Below are positions 17,009-24,178 of a stretch of DNA of 36,891 nucleotides, in pieces. The DNA comes from an uncultured Prevotellaceae bacterium. Its GTDB lineage: Bacteria > Bacteroidota > Bacteroidia > Bacteroidales > Bacteroidaceae. The DNA lies in the NCBI GenBank assembly GCA_902779745.1, contig CACZCT010000013.1, positions 1-36,891 of the forward strand, given 5' to 3'. The notes beneath the pieces were generated by a model that had not been told where the DNA came from, did no database searches, and saw nothing but the letters and a program-made list of their open reading frames with translations. A program made the position numbers and the translations under genes. Each line of letters begins with the position of its first letter. Position 1 is the stretch's first letter.

Positions 17009-17019
17009 AAGAATAGAAT

Positions 17020-17409
17020 ATGGAAATACCTGATTTTATGAGTTATGCCAACAAGTTTTCTCAATCTGAGTTTGTTGAGAAGATTTCCCGTATTGCCAAA
17101 CGGGCTGGCTCTAAATTGGTTTATGCGGCATTGATTCTGTATTACACCTTACAGAGTGACAAGGTAAGCAAGACCAACAAGGCGATGATTATCGGTGCCT
17201 TGGGCTATATGATCAGTCCACTGGATGTATTACCCGATGCTATCCCTATTGTTGGACTCTCTGACGATCTTGCCGTACTGATCTATGTATTGAAGAAGGT
17301 ATGGACAGATGTTGACCCGGAGATACAGGAGAAGGCCAAGAAAAGACTCTCCAAGTGGTTTGACGAGGATGAGATTGAGGAGATTCACGATCTCTTTAAG
17401 GAGGAATGA
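17020..17409 (+). CDS. DUF1232 (YkvA-like) small membrane-associated protein
   Basis: 129 aa. The core is AGSKLVYAALILYYTLQS followed by KAMIIGALGYMISPLDVLPD and AIPIVGLSDDLAVLIYVLKK, the DUF1232 signature centred on the SPxDxxPD motif. Two hydrophobic stretches near 30-47 and 58-95 suggest membrane association. The C-terminus is acidic and helical. The family has no established function. It overlaps the next gene by 4 bases (ATGA). Confidence 0.9.
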   Translation: MEIPDFMSYANKFSQSEFVEKISRIAKRAGSKLVYAALILYYTLQSDKVSKTNKAMIIGALGYMISPLDVLPDAIPIVGLSDDLAVLIYVLKKVWTDVDPEIQEKAKKRLSKWFDEDEIEEIHDLFKEE

Positions 17410-18998
17410 CACAAGAATACGACATCAGGGTCTCACCGCAAGTGGCTGCCAACGAACAGTCACTTCGAGATTATCTTGCGGAGGAGAAAGGCTTTGATGT
17501 CCGTACTATCACACATCTGCGTATTCTTAGGAGGAGTATCGATGCCCGTCAACGTACCATCTTTGTCAACTTACGCGTCCGTGTCTATATCAACGAGATG
17601 CCGGAGGATGATGCCTACCAACATACCGACTATCCTGACGTCTCTGGTCGTCCACAGGTGATTGTTGTCGGAGCAGGCCCTGGCGGTCTCTTTGCCGCCT
17701 TGCGACTGATAGAGTTGGGCTTGCGTCCTATTGTCTTAGAGCGTGGCAAGGATGTGCATGAACGGAAGAAAGACCTCTCCCTGATAACCAAGACGCAGCA
17801 GGTAGACCCTGAAAGCAATTATTGTTTCGGTGAGGGTGGTGCCGGTGCTTATTCGGATGGCAAGCTCTATACCCGCAGTAAGAAACGGGGTAATATCGAA
17901 AAGATCCTGAATGTGTTCTGTCAGCATGGTGCTTCTACGAATATCCTAGCTGATGCCCATCCGCATATCGGTACGGACAAGTTGCCAAGAGTCATCGAGA
18001 ATATGCGTAACACCATCCTCCGTTGTGGTGGTGAGGTACATTTCCAAACGAAGATGACACGCCTGCTCCTCGATGGTGATACCGTTGTCGGTGTAGAGGC
18101 TGTGCAGCCTCAGCCCTCAGCCCTCAGCCCTTTGACCTTCCGAGGTCCTGTCATCCTTGCTACAGGTCATAGTGCCAGAGATGTCTACCGCTACTTGGCG
18201 GAATCGAAGATAGAACTTGAAGCAAAGGGTATTGCTGTGGGTGTCCGCTTGGAACATCCGTCGATGCTCATTGACCAGATACAATATCATAACCGTCAGG
18301 GTAGGGGAAAGTACCTGCCTGCCGCCGAGTATTCTTTTGTTACTCAGGTGGACGGCCGTGGTGTCTATTCCTTCTGTATGTGTCCAGGCGGTTTTGTCAT
18401 TCCTGCCGCTACGGACAAACAACAGATTGTCGTCAATGGCATGTCGCCCTCCAATCGTGGAGGACAATGGAGCAATAGTGGTATGGTGGTGGAAATCCGC
18501 CCAGAGGACATTCCTGACGATATAACGGAAAACGACGCCTTGAAAGTGATGGCCTTCCAAGAACAACTTGAACAAAACTGCTGGCAACAGGGAAATATGC
18601 GCCAGACGGCACCTGCCCAGCGGATGGCAGACTTTGTCAACAACCGCTTGAGTTATGACCTGCCTAAGAGTTCCTATGCCCCTGGACTGATCTCTTCACC
18701 CCTGCATTTCTGGATGCCAGAGATGATCACCAAACGATTACAGGAGGGTTTTAAGTATTTCGGAAAACATGCTCATGGTTTCCTGACCAACGAGGCAGTG
18801 ATGATTGGTGTGGAGACACGTACCTCGTCACCTGTGCGTATCATAAGAAATACGGACACGCTGATGCATGTCCGTATTCAAGGTCTTTTCCCCTGCGGTG
18901 AGGGTGCTGGTTATGCAGGAGGCATCGTCTCTGCAGGCGTTGATGGTGAACGCTGTGCAGAAATGTGTGCGGAGTATATAAAAAATGGAGAGCGGTAA
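17406..18998 (+). CDS. NAD(P)/FAD-dependent dehydrogenase (COG2509 type)
   Basis: 530 aa. After an N-terminal domain of about 80 residues (LRRSIDARQRTIFVNLRVRV), an FAD-binding Rossmann motif VIVVGAGPGGLFAALRLIE lies at about 88-106, with the FAD ribose acidic residue in IVLERGKDVHERK. Further motifs are CFGEGGAGAYSDGKLYTR, VILATGHSARD near 252-262, FCMCPGGFVIPA and the C-terminal FPCGEGAGYAGGIVSAGVDG. These fit the uncharacterised FAD-dependent dehydrogenase family; no electron acceptor or substrate can be named. A loop just before FRGPVILATGHSA carries an insertion (QPQPSALSPLT) encoded by CAGCCCT heptamers. It is the last gene of the operon and its TAA lies in the loop of the terminator hairpin. 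Confidence 0.92.
   Translation: MTQEYDIRVSPQVAANEQSLRDYLAEEKGFDVRTITHLRILRRSIDARQRTIFVNLRVRVYINEMPEDDAYQHTDYPDVSGRPQVIVVGAGPGGLFAALRLIELGLRPIVLERGKDVHERKKDLSLITKTQQVDPESNYCFGEGGAGAYSDGKLYTRSKKRGNIEKILNVFCQHGASTNILADAHPHIGTDKLPRVIENMRNTILRCGGEVHFQTKMTRLLLDGDTVVGVEAVQPQPSALSPLTFRGPVILATGHSARDVYRYLAESKIELEAKGIAVGVRLEHPSMLIDQIQYHNRQGRGKYLPAAEYSFVTQVDGRGVYSFCMCPGGFVIPAATDKQQIVVNGMSPSNRGGQWSNSGMVVEIRPEDIPDDITENDALKVMAFQEQLEQNCWQQGNMRQTAPAQRMADFVNNRLSYDLPKSSYAPGLISSPLHFWMPEMITKRLQEGFKYFGKHAHGFLTNEAVMIGVETRTSSPVRIIRNTDTLMHVRIQGLFPCGEGAGYAGGIVSAGVDGERCAEMCAEYIKNGER
18105..18131 (+). repeat. CAGCCCT heptamer repeat inside the FAD-dehydrogenase gene
   Basis: CAGCCT is followed by three exact CAGCCCT units (18111-18131). 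Three heptamers make 21 bases and so seven residues in frame, encoding a Pro/Ser-rich loop. Confidence 0.85.
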
Positions 18999-19011
18999 TG
19001 CTCTCCATTTT
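18982..19011. terminator. Bidirectional intrinsic terminator between convergent operons
   Basis: A 12-bp perfect stem (AAAATGGAGAGC with GCTCTCCATTTT) and a 6-base loop GGTAAT are flanked by T-rich sequence on both sides (TTTTC downstream on plus, TTTTTTATA on minus). The TAA in the loop is the stop codon of the FAD dehydrogenase, and rpiB ends 3 bases to the right. It should terminate both operons. Confidence 0.88.
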
Positions 19012-19013
19012 CT

Positions 19014-19460
19014 TTATTTAGGTTGTACAGGAATCTTGTCTACGCGCTTCTGATGGCGTCCGCCCTCGAAGGTTGCCGTGAAGAACTCGTCCATAATCTT
19101 TCGTGCCATATTATTGTCGATGAAACGTCCTGGCATCACCAGTACGTTGGCATCATTATGCTGACGGATGAGATGGGCAATCTCTGGAATCCAGCACAAG
19201 CCGGCGCGCACCTGCTGATGTTTGTTCAAGGTGATAGAGATACCCTCGCCACTGCCGCAGATGGCAATGCCTGGATATACCTCACCACTCTCGATACCTT
19301 CTGCCAGTGCATGACCGAAGTCGGGATAGTCGACGGAGGCATCGCTCCACGTACCATAGTCCTTATAAGGATAACCCTTTTCCTCCAGATACTGAAGCAC
19401 GAATTTCTTCAAAGGGTAGCCTGCGTGGTCACAGGCTACTCCAACAGTCTTTATCTCCAT
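19014..19460 (-). CDS. rpiB: Ribose-5-phosphate isomerase B
   Basis: 148 aa, normal length for RpiB/LacAB. Motifs: VACDHAGYPLKKFV at the N-terminus, DYGTWSDASVDYPDFG, GIAICGSGEGISITLNKH with the active-site Cys, RAGLCWIPEIAHLIRQHNDA, and NVLVMPGRFI. It interconverts ribose 5-phosphate and ribulose 5-phosphate in the cytosol. Its ATG overlaps the stop of the transketolase gene by one base (TAATG), so translation is coupled and both pentose phosphate enzymes share the tkt promoter. Confidence 0.95.
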   Translation of the reverse strand: MEIKTVGVACDHAGYPLKKFVLQYLEEKGYPYKDYGTWSDASVDYPDFGHALAEGIESGEVYPGIAICGSGEGISITLNKHQQVRAGLCWIPEIAHLIRQHNDANVLVMPGRFIDNNMARKIMDEFFTATFEGGRHQKRVDKIPVQPK

Positions 19461-21472
19461 TACGCCAACAGTTTCTTAACTTGTTCGTAAACATTCTGAC
19501 CTGTGTAACCGAGTTTCTCGTCCAGCACCTTGTAAGGAGCAGAGAAACCGAAGCTCTCAAGACCCCATACAGTACCATCGGCACCTACAAGACCTTCGAG
19601 GTTGACAGGCAGACCAGCGGTCAAGCCGAACTTCTTCTTGCCTGCAGGCAGCACGCTCTGCTGATATTCCTTTGACTGGCTGCGGAACAAACCCTCAGAA
19701 GGAACACTGACGATACGTACCTTGATACCATCCTGACGGAGTAGGGCAGCACCAGCCTCCAAGGTAGATACCTCAGAACCGGAAGCCAGCATGATCACGT
19801 CATAGTCGGCATCAGAGCCAGCGACAACATAAGCACCCTTCGTGGCCTGGCTGTAGTCGTTACCCTCAGGCAGCATCTCGATATTCTGACGAGAGAAGAT
19901 AAGGGCAGTAGGTGTATCGATGTTCTCCATAGCCATACGCCAGCAAACGGTTGTCTCCTCAGCATCAGCAGGACGCAGTACGAGAACGGAGTTCTTACCG
20001 TGGTGGTTCTTCAGTTTCTCCATCAGACGGATCTGTGCCTCCTGCTCAACAGGCTCGTGTGTAGGACCGTCCTCACCAACGCGGAAGGCATCGTGTGTCC
20101 AGATGAACTTCACAGGAAGCTCCATCAGGGCAGCCATACGAACGGCAGGTTTCATATAGTCGGAGAATACGAAGAAGGTACCGCAAGCGGGGATCACACC
20201 ACCATGCAGTGCCATACCGATACAGCAGCATGCCATGGTCAACTCAGCCACACCTGCCTCGAAGAAAGCACCGCTGAAGTCACCGCGAACGATGTCATGG
20301 GTCTTCTTCAAGAAACCGTTGGTATTATCTGAGTTAGAGAGGTCGGCAGATGCACAGATCATATTGGGAACCTGCTCGGCAAGAACACCCAGCACAGCAG
20401 CAGATGCACTACGTGTAGCACTGCCTGCCTTCTGCTCTACCTTGCTCCAGTCAATCTTCGGAGCCTTACCGCTGAACCACTCCTTCATCTGCTCAGCTTT
20501 CTCAGGATTAGCCTTTGCCCATGCTTCCTTGGCAGCATAACGCTCAGCAACAATCTTCTTCAGTTCCTCAGCACGCTTAGCATACAACTCCTTCACCTCT
20601 GGGAAGATCTGGAACGGATTCTCAGGATCAGCACCGAGGTTCTTCATGGTATTGATATATGCGTCGCCACCGAGAGGAGCACCGTGGGTAGCGCAGTTGC
20701 TCTCGTATGAAGAGCCGTCAGCCTTACGGGCACCCTTACCCATGACACAGTGACCGATAATCAGAGAAGGACGTGCAGTCTCCTTCTGGGCATTCTTGAT
20801 AGCCTCACGGATCTGGTCTACGTCGTTACCATCGATCTTCTGTACATACCAGCCCCATGCCTCATACTTCTTAGCGGTATCCTCACAGGTTACCACCTCA
20901 GTCTTGGTAGACAACTGGATGTCGTTGGCATCATAGAACATGATGAGGTTGTCGAGTCCGAGGTTACCGGCAATACGTCCGGCACCCTGAGAGATCTCCT
21001 CCTGTACACCACCATCAGAGATATAGGCATAGATGGTCTGTCCCATCACGTCACCTAACTTAGCCTTCAAGAACTTGGCGGCAATAGCAGCACCTACTGC
21101 GAAGCAGTGTCCCTGTCCGAGAGGACCGGAGGTGTTCTCAATGCCACGCTCAATCTCACGCTCAGGGTGACCGGGAGTCACGGAGCCCCACTGACGCAGG
21201 TTCTTCAAATCCTCCAACTCATACTTGCCGATAAGGCAGAGTTGTGAGTAGAGCATCGGAGCCATGTGACCGGGATCAAGGAAGAAACGGTCACGACCCT
21301 CCCATGCAGGATTCTCAGGGTCATAAACAAGGAATTCACTGTACAGAGTGTTGATAAAATCAGCACCACCCATAGCACCGCCGGGATGTCCCGACTTTGC
21401 TTTCTCAACCATTGAGGCAGCCAGGATACGGATGTTGTCCGCGGCCATGTTCATTACTTTGTTATCGTTCAT
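19460..21472 (-). CDS. tkt: Transketolase
   Basis: 670 aa, full length. N-terminal thiamine-diphosphate domain: MVEKAKSGHPGGAMGGADF, DRFFLDPGHMAPMLYS, GPLGQGHCFAVGAAIAAKF and ISDGGVQEEISQGAGRIAGN ending in FYDANDIQLS, the ThDP-binding region, with Ser in place of the first Gly of the usual GDG. Middle pyrimidine-binding domain: MICASADLSNSDNT, EAGVAELTMACCCIGMALHG, WTHDAFRVGEDGPTHEPVEQ. C-terminal domain: MLASGSEVSTLEAGAALL. It transfers two-carbon units between sugar phosphates in the pentose phosphate pathway. It is the first gene of a two-gene operon with rpiB. Confidence 0.97.
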   Translation of the reverse strand: MNDNKVMNMAADNIRILAASMVEKAKSGHPGGAMGGADFINTLYSEFLVYDPENPAWEGRDRFFLDPGHMAPMLYSQLCLIGKYELEDLKNLRQWGSVTPGHPEREIERGIENTSGPLGQGHCFAVGAAIAAKFLKAKLGDVMGQTIYAYISDGGVQEEISQGAGRIAGNLGLDNLIMFYDANDIQLSTKTEVVTCEDTAKKYEAWGWYVQKIDGNDVDQIREAIKNAQKETARPSLIIGHCVMGKGARKADGSSYESNCATHGAPLGGDAYINTMKNLGADPENPFQIFPEVKELYAKRAEELKKIVAERYAAKEAWAKANPEKAEQMKEWFSGKAPKIDWSKVEQKAGSATRSASAAVLGVLAEQVPNMICASADLSNSDNTNGFLKKTHDIVRGDFSGAFFEAGVAELTMACCCIGMALHGGVIPACGTFFVFSDYMKPAVRMAALMELPVKFIWTHDAFRVGEDGPTHEPVEQEAQIRLMEKLKNHHGKNSVLVLRPADAEETTVCWRMAMENIDTPTALIFSRQNIEMLPEGNDYSQATKGAYVVAGSDADYDVIMLASGSEVSTLEAGAALLRQDGIKVRIVSVPSEGLFRSQSKEYQQSVLPAGKKKFGLTAGLPVNLEGLVGADGTVWGLESFGFSAPYKVLDEKLGYTGQNVYEQVKKLLA

Positions 21473-21506
21473 AATGAATAATTAATTGTAAAACATTATT
21501 TGACGG

Positions 21507-21514
21507 CAAAGATA
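21507..21514 (-). promoter_or_regulatory. Promoter -7 box of tkt-rpiB
   Basis: TATCTTTG on the minus strand matches TAnnTTTG. The leader to the ATG at 21472 is about 30 bases and contains weak heptamers (ATAATGA, ATAATTA). The -33 region falls in the loop and right arm of the preceding terminator hairpin and has no clear TTTG. Confidence 0.7.
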
Positions 21515-21517
21515 CAA

Positions 21518-21553
21518 AAATATTCCGAAACAACCGAGTGTTTCGGAATATTT
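21518..21553 (-). terminator. Terminator of the exo-glucosaminidase-like gene
   Basis: A 15-bp perfect stem (AAATATTCCGAAACA and its complement) with a 6-base loop lies 33 bases after the stop of the GH2 gene. The minus-strand transcript continues with T residues (TTTTTGTATC), which merge directly into the tkt -7 box. Confidence 0.85.
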
Positions 21554-21585
21554 CTTTTCCTTTTTTTATTAATAATAGTAAAATC

Positions 21586-24045
21586 CTAATCTGCTATTTG
21601 AATACTGACCGTATTGTCAGTTGTCAGGAGCGGCATCCTGCAGGTAATAGTGCGTGATTCCCCGGGTGCCAGCGTCAGATAGTTGTCCGACCAGTAGGCT
21701 GGACATATCAGTTGTCCGTTCTGGTCTTTTGCTGTCACACGGACCATCAATGCCACTTTGTCTGTGGGATTGCTGACAGTCACTTCGTACAGTGTCCCGG
21801 TATTCTTCACTGATAACCGACAGGACCTGGTGCTCATCTGGTCGATGGCGGCATATGATGCATAATTCGTGATAGGCGTGTGTACCCAGTTGGTCTTTGC
21901 CCAGTCATAGGTATCGTCTCCGGCAGGGAGGAAGTATTCGTTGGTCTGATTCCCCAGATACAGGAACAGGAAGGCTGGGGTTCCCGCGGCGGTGATGTCA
22001 AACACCTTCACCACTTTGTCTGGTTCCACCTCGATCTCCTTCGTATCCTCCATTGCTTCGCTACCTTTCAGTAACTTCATTGAAGCTTGTCCGCTGAACG
22101 GTTGCAGCGTCTCATTGACGGCATAGACCGCCTTGGTATGGTAGTCATAGATCAGTTGTACGGGGGCATTGGCTTTCTTCACACCGTAGTAGGCAGCATT
22201 AGGCTGTTTGTAGTAGTCGTAGAGTTGCCAGTAGATACCGGGACGTGCCCCGTTCAGCATCCACTGGATGATACCGGTGGTATGGGGACGGCGTACCCGG
22301 AAAGCCTCGAACATCGCCTTTGTACTCTCGTAGCTCAATATATCGGCTCTGTACAGATACTCGTCGATATCCTTCGCGTCTCCGAAACGGTAATGGATGA
22401 CCTCGTTCAGTTTCTTAAGCGAGTTCATGTCCGAACTGGAGGCTGTACAGAGGATGTCCCATCGGCTGTCGATGGGGAAGAGCTGTCTGCCCAGCATCTT
22501 CTGGAGAGATTCCTTCACCGCCAACTGTGCTCCGATACCTGTCTCGGTATTGAAACCATGGGCACCACCGGGAGCCTCTGGGAGATACCAGTATGACGGA
22601 CCGACATATTCATAGGGACCTTCCATCTTAGTACCTGAAAAACCAGACAACTTACTCTCCAGGTTCTTGGCGGATATCAGGTAGTCACGGTCGTCCTCCT
22701 TGCTCAGGAACTGTCGGTAGCTTTGTTCCAGTTCGGGCTTGGGTATCCGGTCGCTTCCCACAAACCAGGCGATAATGGAGGGGTGGTGGCGCAGCCACAT
22801 CACCTGATCCTCGAACGACTGGGCAATGAGGGCTATATTCTCCTTACTGATAATACCGCCATAGGGTTCTTCCGTGGGCGAGCCGAGATACTCTTCCCAC
22901 TCCCAGTGACAACTCCAGCCCACCAGGATCATCAGTCCCAGTTCGTCACAGAGGTCATAGAGATTCTGTGAGTTACCCCAGAAACCTTCCAGACGTACGG
23001 TGTTCATGTTCATGTCACGGACATACTCCAATTGCAGACGGTTTGTCTCAGGGGTGTCCCTCAGATAGATATCGTCCGTCCAACCGGCACCGCGCAGCAG
23101 TACCTTCTGTCCATTGAGTGTGAAGGCACGGTAGCCCTCATCAGTCAGGTAGCTGCGAATCTCCCGAATACCGAAACGGACATCCTCAGCATCCGATACC
23201 TTGTCGTTCTCTACAAACTCCAGGTGCAGGTCACAAAGCTCGGGTTTCCCCATACCATTGCACCACCAGAGGCAGGGATGGATGATATGTATCTCCGTCG
23301 GAAGGACAAGGCGACGCTTCTCACCAGCGGCCAATGTGACAGGACAACTGAACGGCTGTCCGTCAGCAGTGCCGCGGATGATACCGGAGACAGACTTCTC
23401 CGTGAGGTTGTTCAGTTCAGTGGCAATGGTGAGCCATGCCTCATCGAGTGTCTCTGTATTGACCCTGGAGCGGACTGCGGAGTGTGATACCGCTACACTA
23501 CCGCAGGTCTTCACCCAGACTTCGCGGTAGATACCCATACTCTCATCAGCAGGTCGCGGGTTCCAGTCAGCAAAGCCGATGTTAGGTTCTCCGGGCTGGG
23601 CACGGAACACCTCTACAGTAAGTTCATTCTCTTTGCGGATCTCTTTCGTGACATCAAACTCGAACTGGCGGAACGGTCCTGCCATCTCCGCTTTGTCGGC
23701 TATCTGTTTTCCGTTAAGCCATACGTTGGCACGATAGCAAATGCCGTCAAAGCCCAGTAACACATGTTCGCCCTTCTTCAGTGACGGCATATTGAAAGTG
23801 GTACGATAGCGCCAGCTCTTCTCAAACTGTTTCCTGTCGATACGGGCATAGTCTGCGGCTGTCAGTGCCTCAGGCTCGATGCCGTTGGTTGTCAGTACAC
23901 CCATCAGGGTAGAGGGCACTGTAGCAGGAATCCATCCGTCTGTAGTCTGCACTTGCCATCCATTGTTTAATACAAAAGTCTCTGCTTTGGCATAGACGGT
24001 GAAGAAGACCATCATTAACAATAATAATGCTTTGTTCTGTTTCAT
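21586..24045 (-). CDS. Glycoside hydrolase family 2, exo-beta-D-glucosaminidase-like
   Basis: 819 aa from ATG 24045, which opens the signal peptide (MKQNKALLLLMMVFF, ending near AKAE); an in-frame ATG 11 codons earlier lies among hydrophilic residues. GH2 order: jelly-roll sugar-binding domain (GFDGICYRANVWLNGKQIAD), Ig-like domain, TIM barrel (LRGAGWTDDIYLR), then C-terminal Ig-like domains. The acid/base position reads WFVGSDRIP (Asp432), not the usual GNE, and the nucleophile is Glu501 in HGFNTETG. A GSD motif with Asp as acid/base is known from exo-beta-D-glucosaminidase CsxA of Amycolatopsis, with similar residue spacing. Removal of glucosamine from chitosan-like or host-derived oligosaccharides is therefore the best guess; other mannosidase-like GH2 activities remain possible. 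It should act in the periplasm. It has its own promoter and terminator. Confidence 0.87.
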   Translation of the reverse strand: MKQNKALLLLMMVFFTVYAKAETFVLNNGWQVQTTDGWIPATVPSTLMGVLTTNGIEPEALTAADYARIDRKQFEKSWRYRTTFNMPSLKKGEHVLLGFDGICYRANVWLNGKQIADKAEMAGPFRQFEFDVTKEIRKENELTVEVFRAQPGEPNIGFADWNPRPADESMGIYREVWVKTCGSVAVSHSAVRSRVNTETLDEAWLTIATELNNLTEKSVSGIIRGTADGQPFSCPVTLAAGEKRRLVLPTEIHIIHPCLWWCNGMGKPELCDLHLEFVENDKVSDAEDVRFGIREIRSYLTDEGYRAFTLNGQKVLLRGAGWTDDIYLRDTPETNRLQLEYVRDMNMNTVRLEGFWGNSQNLYDLCDELGLMILVGWSCHWEWEEYLGSPTEEPYGGIISKENIALIAQSFEDQVMWLRHHPSIIAWFVGSDRIPKPELEQSYRQFLSKEDDRDYLISAKNLESKLSGFSGTKMEGPYEYVGPSYWYLPEAPGGAHGFNTETGIGAQLAVKESLQKMLGRQLFPIDSRWDILCTASSSDMNSLKKLNEVIHYRFGDAKDIDEYLYRADILSYESTKAMFEAFRVRRPHTTGIIQWMLNGARPGIYWQLYDYYKQPNAAYYGVKKANAPVQLIYDYHTKAVYAVNETLQPFSGQASMKLLKGSEAMEDTKEIEVEPDKVVKVFDITAAGTPAFLFLYLGNQTNEYFLPAGDDTYDWAKTNWVHTPITNYASYAAIDQMSTRSCRLSVKNTGTLYEVTVSNPTDKVALMVRVTAKDQNGQLICPAYWSDNYLTLAPGESRTITCRMPLLTTDNTVSIQIAD

Positions 24046-24081
24046 GTCAGTAGAGTTTTCCCTATTGTTTTTTAGCAACTA

Positions 24082-24089
24082 CAAATTTA
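24082..24089 (-). promoter_or_regulatory. Candidate promoter -7 box of the exo-glucosaminidase-like gene
   Basis: TAAATTTG on the minus strand fits TAnnTTTG, about 37 bases upstream of ATG 24045. The -33 region has only a weak match (TGTTTA). Confidence 0.5.
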
Positions 24090-24153
24090 ATCATTATTCC
24101 TTAAACATCTGCTATTTCTTTGTAATTATTAGCAAAAAGACAAAAGAAATCTG

Positions 24154-24161
24154 TACCTTTG
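24154..24161 (+). promoter_or_regulatory. Promoter -7 box of the second GH2 gene
   Basis: TACCTTTG fits TAnnTTTG, 17 bases upstream of ATG 24179. It shows that the open frame extending left to 23999 is not translated. No clear -33 TTTG at the expected distance. Confidence 0.6.
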
Positions 24162-24178
24162 TGCCCAAACTTAAGAAA

